DNA of 30,052 bases from Pirellulales bacterium (GTDB lineage: Bacteria; Planctomycetota; Planctomycetia; Pirellulales; JAICIG01), in the NCBI GenBank assembly GCA_025924495.1, contig JAICIG010000029.1, positions 1 to 30,052 on the forward strand, in the 5' to 3' direction. Made by a program: the position numbers and the translations under genes. Each line of letters starts with the position of its first letter. Within the stretch, counting starts at the first letter, position 1. This document shows, piece by piece, positions 16,923 through 24,791 of the stretch. A model generated the notes under the pieces. The model was given only the letters and a program-made list of their open reading frames with translations, was not told the DNA's origin and ran no database searches.

Positions 16923-17708
16923 ATGGTGCTGGCGGTGCTAGCAGAAGAACGAAGAACGCGGCTGCTGGAGTTGGTCCGGTCCCGAGGGTTTGCGGCATTG
17001 CCCGACTTGGCCGGCGAGCTGCAGGTTTCCGAATCGACCGTCCGGCGCGACCTGGAATACCTGGAAGAGTCTGGCAGTGCGAAGCGGACGCATGGCGGGG
17101 TCTTTTATACCGGGGCATCGCCGAAGCTGCTGCACTTTGACGAACGCCAGCCGGCGCAGTGGGACAAGAAGCGATTAATTGCCGCGCGAGCGGCGCAGTT
17201 AGTCGAAGATGGCGACACCTTGCTGTTGGACGGCGGAACGACGACGTACGAAGTGGCCCGACTGCTGGTCGGCCGCTCGTTGCAGGTCGTCACCAATTCG
17301 CTGCCGGTGGCCAATTTATTTGCCTCGGACGGGAAAACAGACCTGATCCTGCTGGGCGGTTACGTTTATCCGCGGACCGGCGTTTCGATCGGCCCCTATG
17401 CAAACGAAATGCTCGCCCGGCTGAATGTGAGAAAGACGATTCTGAGCGTAGCCGGCATCAACGACCGCGGATACTTCAACAGCAACTTGCTGCTGGTAGG
17501 CACCGAACAGGCAATGATGAACGCGGCCGAGGAAGTGATCGTCGTCGCCGACAGCACGAAGTTTGGACATCAGAGTCTCGCACACATGTGCCCGCTGGAC
17601 GCCGTCGATTATCTGGTCGTGGACAATGAAATCTCGAACGATTGGCGCAGCAAGCTCTCGGCCGCGGGCGTGAACCTGCTGGTGGCCGGGGTCACAGACA
17701 ACGGTTGA
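16923..17708 (+). CDS. DeoR/GlpR-family transcriptional regulator of the BMC operon
   Basis: About 261 residues. An N-terminal winged helix-turn-helix spans about residues 8-60, with the recognition region '[23 protein letters not shown]' characteristic of DeoR. A C-terminal sugar-phosphate sensor domain begins near residue 95, with '[20 protein letters not shown]' as its phosphate-binding start and 'VVADSTKFG' near the end. Members usually repress until a phosphorylated sugar binds; here the effector could be a pathway sugar phosphate (inference). The exact start is uncertain: ATG 16923 or GTG 16935 would both give a normal N-terminus. It is the first gene of the BMC operon, 22 bases before pduL. 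Confidence 0.92.
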   Translation: MVLAVLAEERRTRLLELVRSRGFAALPDLAGELQVSESTVRRDLEYLEESGSAKRTHGGVFYTGASPKLLHFDERQPAQWDKKRLIAARAAQLVEDGDTLLLDGGTTTYEVARLLVGRSLQVVTNSLPVANLFASDGKTDLILLGGYVYPRTGVSIGPYANEMLARLNVRKTILSVAGINDRGYFNSNLLLVGTEQAMMNAAEEVIVVADSTKFGHQSLAHMCPLDAVDYLVVDNEISNDWRSKLSAAGVNLLVAGVTDNG

Positions 17709-17730
17709 CTTCTTCAAACAGGACAGCAGC

Positions 17731-18396
17731 ATGAGTACAGCCGGCGCGCTCGACCGCAGCATCATCGAGCAGATCGTTCGCGAGATCGTCTTGCAGCGAA
17801 GCGGCGCGCCCTCGGCTGAGCCGAAGCTGGTCGTGAGCATCTCTGCCCGGCATCTGCACCTGACGGAGGAACACGTCGAGATCTTGTTCGGCGCCGGCCA
17901 CAAATTGACGCCGATGAAGGACCTCTACCAAGACGGCTTTTACGCCGCTGAAGAAACGGTGATGGTCGTCGGGCCGAAGAAAAAAATGCTCCCCTCGGTG
18001 CGAATCCTCGGCCCCACACGGCCGCATAGCCAGGTCGAACTGGCGTTTACCGATGGCATTTCACTCGGGATAGATCTGCCTGTGCGGGCTAGCGGCAAGA
18101 TCGAAGGGACGCCGGGCTGCGTGCTGGTCGGGCCTAAAGGGGTTGTCGATCTGAAGCAAGGCGTGATTCGCGCCGAACGGCACGTTCACATGAGCAACGA
18201 CCACGCCGCTTATTACGGCGTGAAGAACGGCGACCGCATGAGCCTGCGAATCGATTCGTCCTGCTCCGTCGTACTGCGCGATTTGCTGGTGCGGGCAGAC
18301 GCGACCAGCAAGCTCGAAGTGCATCTCGACACCGACGAGGGCAACGCCGCCGATTTGGATCACGCCTGGAATATCGAGTTGTTAAAGCAAGAGTAA
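17731..18396 (+). CDS. pduL: Phosphate acyltransferase PduL (BMC phosphotransacylase)
   Basis: 221 residues. Converts acyl-CoA and phosphate to acyl-phosphate and CoA inside the BMC lumen, regenerating CoA for the aldehyde dehydrogenase; lactoyl-CoA is the likely substrate here. It has the two PduL beta-barrel halves with the zinc-binding His clusters 'ARHLHLT' (H41, H43) and 'ERHVHMS' (H151, H153). Residues 6-23 ('[18 protein letters not shown]') form an amphipathic helix separated by a short linker from the barrel, the layout of an encapsulation peptide. AGGA lies seven bases before the ATG. It is followed by an intergenic REPIN-like element and then the shell genes. Confidence 0.95.
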   Translation: MSTAGALDRSIIEQIVREIVLQRSGAPSAEPKLVVSISARHLHLTEEHVEILFGAGHKLTPMKDLYQDGFYAAEETVMVVGPKKKMLPSVRILGPTRPHSQVELAFTDGISLGIDLPVRASGKIEGTPGCVLVGPKGVVDLKQGVIRAERHVHMSNDHAAYYGVKNGDRMSLRIDSSCSVVLRDLLVRADATSKLEVHLDTDEGNAADLDHAWNIELLKQE

Positions 18397-18399
18397 GCC

Positions 18400-18467
18400 G
18401 TTGGGCGGGCCGTGCCCGCCTTGATGAAACGACAACGTGAGTTCGCGGTGGGCAAGGCCCACCCTAC
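18400..18467. repeat. REPIN-like element A (pduL/BMC-H1 spacer)
   Basis: 68 bases made of two inverted halves. Each half is a small hairpin: GGGCGGGC-cgt-GCCCGCC on the left and GGTGGGC-aag-GCCCACC on the right. The right end is CCTAC, the complement of the GTAGG-type left end (here GTTGGG). It begins four bases after the pduL stop. Confidence 0.8.
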
Positions 18468-18492
18468 TTTTTTAGTCTTGGAGTAACCATTC

Positions 18493-18792
18493 ATGGCAAA
18501 AGCAATGGAAGCGCTGGGCATGATCGAGACCAAGGGCTTTGTGGCCCTGGTCGAAGCCAGCGACGCAATGATGAAGGCCGCGAACGTCGAGTTCCTCGGC
18601 TGGGACAAGGTCGGCAGCGGCCTGGTCACCGCATTCGTGACCGGCGACGTCGCCGCAGTCAAGGCTGCGACCGATGCTGGCGCCGCCGCCGCCGGACGCA
18701 TCGGCGAGGTGGTCAGCGTGCAAGTCATTCCCCGTCCGCACGAAGACCTCGGCGTCGTGCTGCCCATGCCGCAGAAGGCCGCCGCCAAGTAA
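18493..18792 (+). CDS. BMC-H shell protein 1 (hexamer-forming)
   Basis: 99 residues, a single Pfam00936-type BMC domain. It forms hexagonal tiles of the microcompartment facets. Visible hallmarks are '[28 protein letters not shown]' at the start, '[18 protein letters not shown]' in the middle, and '[12 protein letters not shown]' near the end. The central '[10 protein letters not shown]' includes the loop that lines the hexamer pore, with GSG at the likely constriction. GGAG is present nine bases before the ATG. It is flanked on both sides by REPIN-like elements. The second BMC-H gene follows. Confidence 0.96.
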   Translation: MAKAMEALGMIETKGFVALVEASDAMMKAANVEFLGWDKVGSGLVTAFVTGDVAAVKAATDAGAAAAGRIGEVVSVQVIPRPHEDLGVVLPMPQKAAAK

Positions 18793-18811
18793 GCCGCACT
18801 TCTAGCAATCC

Positions 18812-18880
18812 GTAGGGTGGGCATTGCCCACCAGACGCCTGGATCGATTTCGTTTCCCTGATGGGCGATGCCCGTCCTAC
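18812..18880. repeat. REPIN-like element B (BMC-H1/BMC-H2 spacer)
   Basis: 69 bases. Left half GTAGGGTGGGC-att-GCCCACC, right half ATGGGC-gat-GCCCGTCCTAC, in inverted orientation with a ~28-base unconserved centre. It takes up most of the spacer between the two shell genes. Confidence 0.85.
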
Positions 18881-18907
18881 AGCATTCACAAAATAGAAAG
18901 AACTCAG

Positions 18908-19177
18908 ATGCAAGACGCCATTGGATTGTTGGAAACCAAGGGGCTGGTCGCCCTCGTTGAAGCGACCGACGCGATGGCCAAGGCGGCCAACGTGCAGATC
19001 GTGAAGAAGATCGCCATCGGCGGCGGACTGGTGACAACCGTCGTCCGGGGCGACGTAGGCAGCGTCCGCGCTGCGATTGAAGCCGGGGCATCGGCCGCCA
19101 CGCAAGTCGGCGAATTGGCCGCCAGCCACGTCATCCCGCGCCCGTCGGAGGGCTTGGTCAAGGCGTACCTGGCCTAA
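18908..19177 (+). CDS. BMC-H shell protein 2 (hexamer-forming)
   Basis: 89 residues from the ATG at 18908; earlier in-frame codons fall inside repeat element B and are not part of the fold. It is a single BMC domain: 'MQDAIGLLETKGLVALVEATDAMAKAANV', 'GDVGSVRAAIEAGASAATQVG' and the closing 'HVIPRPSEGLVKAYL'. The predicted pore stretch is 'KKIAIGGGLV', so it differs from BMC-H1 (GSG versus GGG) and is slightly shorter at the C-terminus. The two could give facets with different pore character. AGAAAG precedes the start. Confidence 0.96.
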   Translation: MQDAIGLLETKGLVALVEATDAMAKAANVQIVKKIAIGGGLVTTVVRGDVGSVRAAIEAGASAATQVGELAASHVIPRPSEGLVKAYLA

Positions 19178-19188
19178 GGAGCCGAATC

Positions 19189-19256
19189 GTAGGGTGGGCC
19201 ACGCCCACCATGAATCGCAACCGAAAACGGTTTATGGTGGGCGAGGCCCGCCCTAC
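19189..19256. repeat. REPIN-like element C (BMC-H2/ackA spacer)
   Basis: 68 bases: left half GTAGGGTGGGC-cac-GCCCACC, right half GGTGGGC-gag-GCCCGCCCTAC. It is the most complete of the family, with near-perfect terminal inverted repeats. It starts 11 bases after the BMC-H2 stop. Confidence 0.85.
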
Positions 19257-19291
19257 GATCGCAGCACATGGAGGTCGCGGGAGCACTCGCT

Positions 19292-20479
19292 ATGAAAATC
19301 CTCGTCGCCAACCTCGGCTCGACAAGCTTCAAGTATCGCTTGTTCGATATGGCCGACGAACGCCAGCTCGCGCGCGGCGGAACCGAGCGCATCGGTTCGG
19401 CCGAGAGCCGCTCGTTTGTCGAGATTGGCGGCCAGCGGCAGGAAATGGTTTCGGCCGTGCCCGACCATGCCGTGGCGGTCCGCCGCTGCCTCGATCAACT
19501 GACCGATGCTCAGCATGGTTGCTTGAAATCGGCCTCGGAAGTGGCGGCGATCGGGTTCAAGGCCGTGCATGGCGGCGTGTTCAGCGGCGTGCAGCGAGTA
19601 ACGCCGCACGTGCTGGCGGCGATGGAGTCGATGAATGCCGTCGCGCCGGCGCACAACCCGCCCTACATCAAGGCAATGCGGCTGTTAAGCGAGAAACTGC
19701 CCGAAATCCCGCTGGTGGCGGCGTTCGAAACAGGGTTTCACCAGACAATTCCCGATCGGCTGCGCTATTACGCCGTGCCATATGAATGGGCCAGTAAGCA
19801 CCAGGTGCAGCGTTGGGGATTTCATGGCGCTAGCCACCGCTACATTGCCGGACGCACGGCGGAGTTGCTCGGACGCGAGGACCTGCGCATCATCTCCTGT
19901 CATCTGGGCGGCTCCAGCTCGCTGTGCGCCATCAGATATGGCGAAAGCATGGCATGCAGCCTGGGTATGAGTCCGCAGTCGGGTGTTCCCCACAACAATC
20001 GCGTGGGCGACTTCGATCCTTTTGCGTTGCCGGTGCTCATTGAGCAGACGGGCAAGTCGCTGAACGATTTGCTTAAAGACTTGGACTCGAACAGCGGGCT
20101 GCTCGGCCTCAGCGGCGTAAGCGGCGACGTGCGCGATCTGGAAGAGGCGGCGGCAAAAGATAACGAGCGCGCCAGGCTGGCGCTCGATGTCTTCACCACG
20201 GCGATCCGTCACTATCTCGGCGCCTACCTGGTGGAACTGGCTGGCGCCGACGCGATCGTCTTCACGGGCGGTATTGGCGAGAACGGCATCAACGTCCGAG
20301 CGACAGTCTGCAAGGATTTAGAGAACTTCGGCATTGTGCTCGATCCGGCGGCCAACGCGGCGGCTAAGGGCGAATGCTCGATCGGCGCCGAATCAAGCCG
20401 CACGCAAATCTGGGTCGTGCCGACGAACGAAGAGATCGTCGTCGCCCGACAGGCCAAGCAACTTTTGGAATCTAACTGA
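19292..20479 (+). CDS. ackA: BMC-associated acetate kinase family enzyme
   Basis: 395 residues from the ATG at 19292, which has GGGAG at suitable spacing and gives the family start '[18 protein letters not shown]'; an ATG at 19268 would add eight residues. It converts acyl-phosphate and ADP to the acid and ATP. N7, S12 and K14 of the first motif, H178 ('GFHGASH'), R237 ('NNRVGDFDP') and the C-terminal 'NEEIVVAR' Glu are kept. Two catalytic positions differ from classical AckA: the Arg of GHRVVHGG is Lys (K90 in 'GFKAVHGG'), and the catalytic Asp of the FDTAFHQ motif is Glu (E146 in 'AAFETGFHQ'). The substrate is probably lactoyl-phosphate (inference). Confidence 0.92.
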   Translation: MKILVANLGSTSFKYRLFDMADERQLARGGTERIGSAESRSFVEIGGQRQEMVSAVPDHAVAVRRCLDQLTDAQHGCLKSASEVAAIGFKAVHGGVFSGVQRVTPHVLAAMESMNAVAPAHNPPYIKAMRLLSEKLPEIPLVAAFETGFHQTIPDRLRYYAVPYEWASKHQVQRWGFHGASHRYIAGRTAELLGREDLRIISCHLGGSSSLCAIRYGESMACSLGMSPQSGVPHNNRVGDFDPFALPVLIEQTGKSLNDLLKDLDSNSGLLGLSGVSGDVRDLEEAAAKDNERARLALDVFTTAIRHYLGAYLVELAGADAIVFTGGIGENGINVRATVCKDLENFGIVLDPAANAAAKGECSIGAESSRTQIWVVPTNEEIVVARQAKQLLESN

Positions 20480-20489
20480 ACGGTCTTGC

Positions 20490-20795
20490 ATGTTTGTCGC
20501 CAAAGTTACCGGCAGCGTGGTGGCCACGCAAAAGACGGCCTCGATGGTCGGCCACAAACTGCTGATCGTCGAGCCGTATCGCATCGACGGCGGCGACCGC
20601 GGCCGGCTGGTCACCACCGGCCGCACCTTTGTCGCCGTCGATACGGTCGGCGCCGGCCAGGACGAATTCGTGCTGATCGTGCAAGGTTCCAGCGCGAGGC
20701 TAACCCCCGAGACCAAGAACCTGCCGGTCGATGCCGTGATCATCGGCATCGTCGATACGGTGCACGTGGATCAGAAGTGTGTGTTTAGCAAGTAG
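20490..20795 (+). CDS. BMC-P shell protein 1 (EutN/CcmL family, pentamer-forming)
   Basis: 101 residues. The EutN/CcmL beta-barrel fold is shown by 'MFVAKVTGSVVATQKTASMVGHKLLIVEP' at the start, 'FVAVDTVGAGQDEFVLIVQGSSAR' in the middle and 'PVDAVIIGIVDTVHV' at the end, the normal order in this family. Pentamers cap the vertices of the shell. The gene starts ten bases after the ackA stop, so it is in the same transcript. This is the most canonical of the three BMC-P proteins in the operon. Confidence 0.96.
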   Translation: MFVAKVTGSVVATQKTASMVGHKLLIVEPYRIDGGDRGRLVTTGRTFVAVDTVGAGQDEFVLIVQGSSARLTPETKNLPVDAVIIGIVDTVHVDQKCVFSK

Positions 20796-20894
20796 GTGGT
20801 AGGTAGTAGGTGGCAGATGGGGATAGATGACGAATTCCCCGCGCGCCATCCGCCAATCACTAATCACCAGCCCTCAACTACCAGCCAACATCTC
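20796..20894. other. Low-complexity spacer before the aldehyde dehydrogenase
   Basis: The first third is a TAGGTGG/TAGTAGG-rich tract and the last part is its loosely complementary CCA/CTACC-rich counterpart, so the spacer can fold back imperfectly. The frame is open through it from 20796, but the translation has no conserved features. Confidence 0.4.
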
Positions 20895-22328
20895 ATGCAA
20901 GCTACGGAAACATTAATTCGAAGCGTCGTTCAAGAAGTGCTCGCTCGCATGGGCAATACGGCGCCGACTGCACAAGGCCGCGGTTATGCGGGCCGCTATG
21001 GCGTGTTTACCTGCGTCGATGAAGCGGTGGCCGCGGCGACAGAAGCTTTTGAACAACTGTCCGAGCGGACGATTGCAGAGCGCAAGCGCATCATCGACCA
21101 CATCCGACGCATCTCGATCGATCAGTGCGTCGAGCTGGGGACGATGGAGATGGAAGAGACCAAGATCGGCCGCCTGGTTCATAAAATCGAAAAGCTCAAG
21201 ACGCTTGGCGAGCGAACTCCCGGTGTCGAGTTTTTGCGGAGCGAAGTGTTTAGCGGCGACCACGGGTTGGCCGTAATCGAGCACGCCCCTTTCGGCGTGA
21301 TCGGCGCCATTACGCCGGTGACGCATTCGTTGCCGACGATTACCGGGAACGCCGTGAGCATGATTGCGGGCGGCAACACTCTTGTCGTCAACCCGCATCC
21401 GAGCGGCAAGAAAGTGGCCGCTGAAGGGGTGCGACGATTTAACGAGGCGATCTATCGGGATTTAGGGATCGACAACCTGATTTGCGTGATCGCAGAGCCA
21501 TCCCTCGATTCGGCCAATGCCATCTTCAAACATCGCGGGGTGAAAATGATCTGCGTGACCGGCGGGCCTGCCGTGGCCCGTGCCGCGCTCAACAGCGGCA
21601 AGCGGGCCGTGGTCGCAGGTCCCGGCAATCCGCCCGTGGTCGTCGACGAAACGGCCGACCTCGATCGGGCCGCTCGCTCCATCATTCAGGGCGGCGCCTA
21701 CGACAATAACTTGCTCTGCATCGCTGAAAAGGAAGTCTTCGTCGTCGCCGAAGTCTTCGACGCCATGATGGCAGCTATGGAGCGGGCCGGCGCCGTGCGG
21801 CTGAACGCCCGGGAGGTCGATGCGCTGACCAAAGTGGCAATCACGCAAGTCGGCGAAGGGGACCACAAACACGACGCGCCGGCCAAGGAATACCTCGGCC
21901 AGGACGCCGCCGTGCTGGCTCGCGGCATCGGCAAGCAAGTGCCGGCCCAGGTCGAATTGCTGTTCGGCGAGACCGACGAGTCGAACCCGTTCGTGCCTGT
22001 CGAACAGATGATGCCGTTCATCCCTTTCGTCCGCGTGCGCAATGTCGACGAGGCGATTGCCAAAGCGAAGTTTTACGAGCACGGCTTCCGCCATACGGCC
22101 ATGATTCATTCTACGAACGTCCGCAATATGACCAAGATGGGCCGCGCCATGGACACCACGTTGTTCGTCAAGAATGGCCCCTGCATGGCTTCGCTCGGCT
22201 TAGGCGGCGAAGGCTACCTGTCCTTCTCCATCGCCACGCCCACGGGCGAAGGCGTCACCACTCCGCTCACCTTTACCCGCGAACGTCGCTGCTCGATGAT
22301 CGACGAGTTGCGAATTCTTGGAAAGTAA
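20895..22328 (+). CDS. CoA-acylating aldehyde dehydrogenase (PduP-like)
   Basis: 477 residues from the ATG at 20895. NAD-dependent oxidation of an aldehyde to acyl-CoA in the BMC lumen; L-lactaldehyde to lactoyl-CoA is expected for this operon type. Residues 3-19 ('[17 protein letters not shown]') form an amphipathic helix followed by a Gly/Ala/Thr linker, an N-terminal encapsulation peptide as in PduP. The ALDH core follows: '[17 protein letters not shown]' (132-148), '[13 protein letters not shown]' (158-170), '[10 protein letters not shown]' (221-230), and the nucleophile C275 in '[13 protein letters not shown]'. An earlier in-frame codon at 20796 adds only low-complexity residues. It lies between BMC-P1 and BMC-P2. 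Confidence 0.94.
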   Translation: MQATETLIRSVVQEVLARMGNTAPTAQGRGYAGRYGVFTCVDEAVAAATEAFEQLSERTIAERKRIIDHIRRISIDQCVELGTMEMEETKIGRLVHKIEKLKTLGERTPGVEFLRSEVFSGDHGLAVIEHAPFGVIGAITPVTHSLPTITGNAVSMIAGGNTLVVNPHPSGKKVAAEGVRRFNEAIYRDLGIDNLICVIAEPSLDSANAIFKHRGVKMICVTGGPAVARAALNSGKRAVVAGPGNPPVVVDETADLDRAARSIIQGGAYDNNLLCIAEKEVFVVAEVFDAMMAAMERAGAVRLNAREVDALTKVAITQVGEGDHKHDAPAKEYLGQDAAVLARGIGKQVPAQVELLFGETDESNPFVPVEQMMPFIPFVRVRNVDEAIAKAKFYEHGFRHTAMIHSTNVRNMTKMGRAMDTTLFVKNGPCMASLGLGGEGYLSFSIATPTGEGVTTPLTFTRERRCSMIDELRILGK

Positions 22329-22404
22329 GTGCGGAGTCGGAAGTAGTCGCAGCAAACGATCTCTGAAAACCCGAACCTATAAACACGTAGTTTGATCATT
22401 AAAC

Positions 22405-22662
22405 ATGCAGATCGGTTTCGTCGTCGGCATCGCAACTTCGACCGTCAAGCACCCTTCGATGGAAGGTTGGAAGCTGCTGGTTGTTCAGTTGCTGGCGGCT
22501 GATGGCAGGTCGCCGGATGGCGAGCCGGTGCTGGCGGTCGATCGGCTCGGCGCCGGTCGAGGCGAAAAAGTGATTTTGACCAGCGACGGCCGCGGCACGC
22601 GTGAGTTGCTGAAGAGCGACGCCACGCCGGTCCGTTGGAGCGTAATGGGAATTCCCGACTAA
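22405..22662 (+). CDS. BMC-P shell protein 2 (EutN/CcmL family)
   Basis: 85 residues, at the short end of the family. It has 'MQIGFVVGIATSTVKHPSMEGWKLLVV' at the start, 'PVLAVDRLGAGRGEKVILTSDGRGTRELL' in the middle and 'VRWSVMGIPD' at the end in place of the usual IGIVD. It would form pentamers at vertices. The spacer before it (76 bases) ends in GTTTGATCATTAAAC directly before the ATG and lacks a good ribosome binding site. Its TAA overlaps the next ATG by one base (TAATG), indicating coupled translation. Confidence 0.92.
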   Translation: MQIGFVVGIATSTVKHPSMEGWKLLVVQLLAADGRSPDGEPVLAVDRLGAGRGEKVILTSDGRGTRELLKSDATPVRWSVMGIPD

Positions 22663-23369
22663 TGGGCGCCAGCGCGGAGGAAATTGAAAGCCTCGTGCGA
22701 GAGGCAGTTGCCGGCGGCGCGAACAACAAGGAGCAAATCGTCGGCCAGGTTCTGGCGACGATACAAAATAAAACGAGCTCGCCGCGGGAACTGATCATCG
22801 AATCGCGCCTCGTGACGCTGGCCGAGCTCGCAGGAAAACTCGTAGGAGTCCAACAACTGGTCGTGCCGGCCAAGGCGGTGATTACTCCGGCGGCCCGCGA
22901 CCTGTTGCGACAGCAACAGATCGACATTGGTTACTCGTTGCCGGCAAAGACGGTTGCAAAGTCGCGATTGCCGTTGGTGTTAGGCGCGGCCGAAACGAAT
23001 TACGACGCTTCGAGTCTGGTGCAGTCAATCGCCGGACAAGGAGTGCCGGTCGAGCGACTGGCCAAGACCGGCTTGGCGCAGGTCGTCCGGGAAATGTGCG
23101 AAGAAGCGTCCAGGGGAGCCAAGCTGGGATTGATGTTGACGAGCGAAACGTCAGCCGCGCTCTGTCTGGCCAATCGACGCACCGGCGTGCGAGCAGTATC
23201 CGCAACGAGCGTCACGGCCACGCCGCGGGCCGTGCGATCGGTCGGGGCGAACGTGCTGGTGATCGATCCCGCAGGGCGCGGAGCGTTCGAATTGCAGCGT
23301 ATCGTCAGCCAATTTGTCGCCGGCGCGCCTTACGCGTGTCCGGCGGAGTATGCAACGGAACTAAAGTAG
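22662..23369 (+). CDS. BMC-associated protein with degenerate RpiB-like C-terminal half
   Basis: 235 residues, coupled to BMC-P2 through TAATG. Three parts are visible. Residues 4-37 are a helix ('AEEIESLVREAVAG') resembling encapsulation helices. Residues about 45-93 contain 'LVTLAELAGKL' and 'VVPAKAVITPAARDLLRQQQIDI', a pattern also seen at the start of EutT-type and other BMC proteins. Residues about 104-220 resemble RpiB/LacAB sugar-phosphate isomerases ('ALCLANRRTGVRAVSA', 'GANVLVIDPAGRG', 'QRIVSQFV'). The RpiB active-site Cys-Gly-Thr-Gly stretch reads 'LTSETSAA', and HNDAN reads 'SVGAN', so classic isomerase activity is unlikely. The family is conserved in PVM operons but its role is not known to me. 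Confidence 0.65.
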   Translation: MGASAEEIESLVREAVAGGANNKEQIVGQVLATIQNKTSSPRELIIESRLVTLAELAGKLVGVQQLVVPAKAVITPAARDLLRQQQIDIGYSLPAKTVAKSRLPLVLGAAETNYDASSLVQSIAGQGVPVERLAKTGLAQVVREMCEEASRGAKLGLMLTSETSAALCLANRRTGVRAVSATSVTATPRAVRSVGANVLVIDPAGRGAFELQRIVSQFVAGAPYACPAEYATELK

Positions 23370-23385
23370 GCGGGCGTCGCTCGCC
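23366..23385. repeat. Half REPIN-like element
   Basis: GTAGGCGGGC-gtc-GCTCGCC: a single hairpin resembling the left half of elements A-D, without a right partner. Its TAG serves as the stop codon of the preceding gene. Confidence 0.6.
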
Positions 23386-23392
23386 AACGAAA

Positions 23393-23680
23393 ATGCGAAT
23401 TGGAAAAGTGATCGGCACGGTGACCTTGAATCGCTCGCACCCGAGCTTGATCGGAGCGACGTATAAGCTCGCTGCGCCGCTGACGCTGGACGAGTTGGCG
23501 GAAAACCGCGAGCCGGAAGCCGAGGCGCTCGTCGTCTATGACGAACTGGGCGCCGGGCTCGGCAGCTTGATTGCCATCAGCGAAGGAGGCGAAGCGGCTC
23601 AGCCGTTCCACCCCAACCCGAAACCGGTCGACGCTTACAACGCGGCGATTCTCGATACGGTCGACGTGAAAAAATTGTAG
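23393..23680 (+). CDS. BMC-P shell protein 3 (EutN/CcmL family)
   Basis: 95 residues from the ATG at 23393. The start 'MRIGKVIGTVTLNRSHPSLIGATYKLAAPL', the centre 'ALVVYDELGAGLGSLIAISEGGEAAQPF' and the end 'PVDAYNAAILDTVDV' are typical of the EutN/CcmL pentamer family, with an acidic insertion ('LAENREPEAE') between strands. The stop TAG is the first triplet of repeat element D. Three different BMC-P proteins in one operon is the usual complement of PVM-type loci. Confidence 0.94.
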   Translation: MRIGKVIGTVTLNRSHPSLIGATYKLAAPLTLDELAENREPEAEALVVYDELGAGLGSLIAISEGGEAAQPFHPNPKPVDAYNAAILDTVDVKKL

Positions 23681-23746
23681 GGCGGGCCTGGCCCGCCAAG
23701 AGAACCACATTCAAGCCTTGTCCATGGCGGGCCATGCCCGTCCTAC
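23677..23746. repeat. REPIN-like element D (BMC-P3/aldolase spacer)
   Basis: 70 bases: left half GTAGGGCGGGC-ctg-GCCCGCC, right half GGCGGGC-cat-GCCCGTCCTAC. The left end provides the TAG stop of BMC-P3, so the element abuts coding sequence with no gap. Confidence 0.85.
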
Positions 23747-23757
23747 CCGAGAAAACG

Positions 23758-24633
23758 ATGACGCCTAACTTACACAAGCTCAAAGAAGAAATCTGCGACA
23801 TTGGTCGACGGATCTACAACAAAGGCTTCGCCGCCGGCAACGACGGCAATATCAGCTACCGACTGAGCGAAAACGAAGTGCTCTGCACGCCGACGTTCAT
23901 CTCGAAGGGCTTTATGAAGCCCGACGATTTGTGCATCGTCGACATGGAGGGCAAGCAAATCTCCGGTCGCCGCAAGCGCAGCAGCGAGATTTTGCTCCAC
24001 CTGACCATCATGAAGTCTCGGCCCGACGTGAAAAGCGTCGTGCATTGCCACCCGCCGCACGCTACGGCCTTTGCGGTGGCTCGCGAGCCAATTCCGCAGT
24101 GCGTGTTGCCCGAGGTCGAGGTGTTTCTCGGCGATGTGCCAATCACCAAGTACGAGACGCCGGGCGGCCAGGCCTTCGCCGATACGGTGTTGCCGTTCGT
24201 CGCCAAGACGAACGTCGTCATTCTCGCCAATCACGGCACGGTCAGTTACAGCGATACGGTGGAAAAGGCCTACTGGTGGACTGAAATCCTCGACGCCTAC
24301 TGCCGCATTCTGCTGTTGGCTAAGGACCTCGGGCGGGTCAATTACTTCGACGAAAAACAGACCCGCGAACTGCTCGATTTCAAAACACGGCTCGGCTTCA
24401 CCGACGCCCGTCTGCAGCCGGGTATGGAGAATTGCGATATCTGCGCCAACGATGTCTTCCGCGACAGTTGGAAGCAAACCGGCGTCGCCCAGACAGCGTT
24501 CGAACCGCCCCCAGCGATGAGGAAAAAACCGGCCGGCGGCAACGCATCGAACGGCGCCTCGGCGACGACTCCCGATCAGGAAGCGTTGATTCAGGCCATC
24601 ACCGAACGCGTAATGGCGGCAATGAATAAGTGA
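23758..24633 (+). CDS. Class II aldolase, fuculose/rhamnulose-phosphate type, with C-terminal encapsulation peptide
   Basis: 291 residues from the ATG at 23758. It has the AraD/FucA fold with the catalytic Glu (E77, 'SSEILLH') and zinc ligands H96 and H98 ('VVHCHPPHA') and H159 ('LANHGTV'). It would split a deoxy-sugar 1-phosphate into dihydroxyacetone phosphate and lactaldehyde. The core ends near residue 240. It is followed by an ENCDICAND segment, a Pro/Ala/Gly/Ser linker, and a terminal amphipathic helix 'QEALIQAITERVMAAMNK'. That C-terminal tail is absent from FucA and AraD and fits a cargo-targeting peptide. Which sugar phosphate it prefers cannot be read from the sequence. Confidence 0.92.
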   Translation: MTPNLHKLKEEICDIGRRIYNKGFAAGNDGNISYRLSENEVLCTPTFISKGFMKPDDLCIVDMEGKQISGRRKRSSEILLHLTIMKSRPDVKSVVHCHPPHATAFAVAREPIPQCVLPEVEVFLGDVPITKYETPGGQAFADTVLPFVAKTNVVILANHGTVSYSDTVEKAYWWTEILDAYCRILLLAKDLGRVNYFDEKQTRELLDFKTRLGFTDARLQPGMENCDICANDVFRDSWKQTGVAQTAFEPPPAMRKKPAGGNASNGASATTPDQEALIQAITERVMAAMNK

Positions 24634-24653
24634 CGATTGTTCTTGAAAAACAG

Positions 24654-24771
24654 ATTTAGCCACGGATGAAACACAGATTGAGCACGGAAATTACGCGGCC
24701 GACAGCGATGGAGAATCTTCGGCAGGCCTGCTGATGTTTGATTTCCATCCGTGTTTCATCCGTGGCTAAAT
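24654..24771. repeat. MITE-like element with 25-base terminal inverted repeats
   Basis: The left arm (24654-24678, ATTTAGCCACGGATGAAACA...) and the right arm (24747-24771) match as inverted repeats with a single mismatch. The ~68-base centre has no reading frame of note. This 'TTAGCCACGGATGAAACAC' inverted repeat is of a kind found between genes in many unrelated bacteria. It fills nearly the whole spacer between the aldolase and the dehydrogenase. Confidence 0.8.
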
Positions 24772-24791
24772 TCAAAGAGAAAAGGTAATCG

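Noticed and set aside
22390..22404. GTTTGATCATTAAAC immediately before the BMC-P2 start as an internal operator
   Set aside because: The arms are short and it does not resemble the palindromes at 16821-16849; probably an AT-rich initiation region.
23770..24663. Minus-strand open frame of about 300 codons opposite the aldolase
   Set aside because: The plus-strand frame has all zinc and catalytic residues of a class II aldolase; the antisense frame has none of any family.
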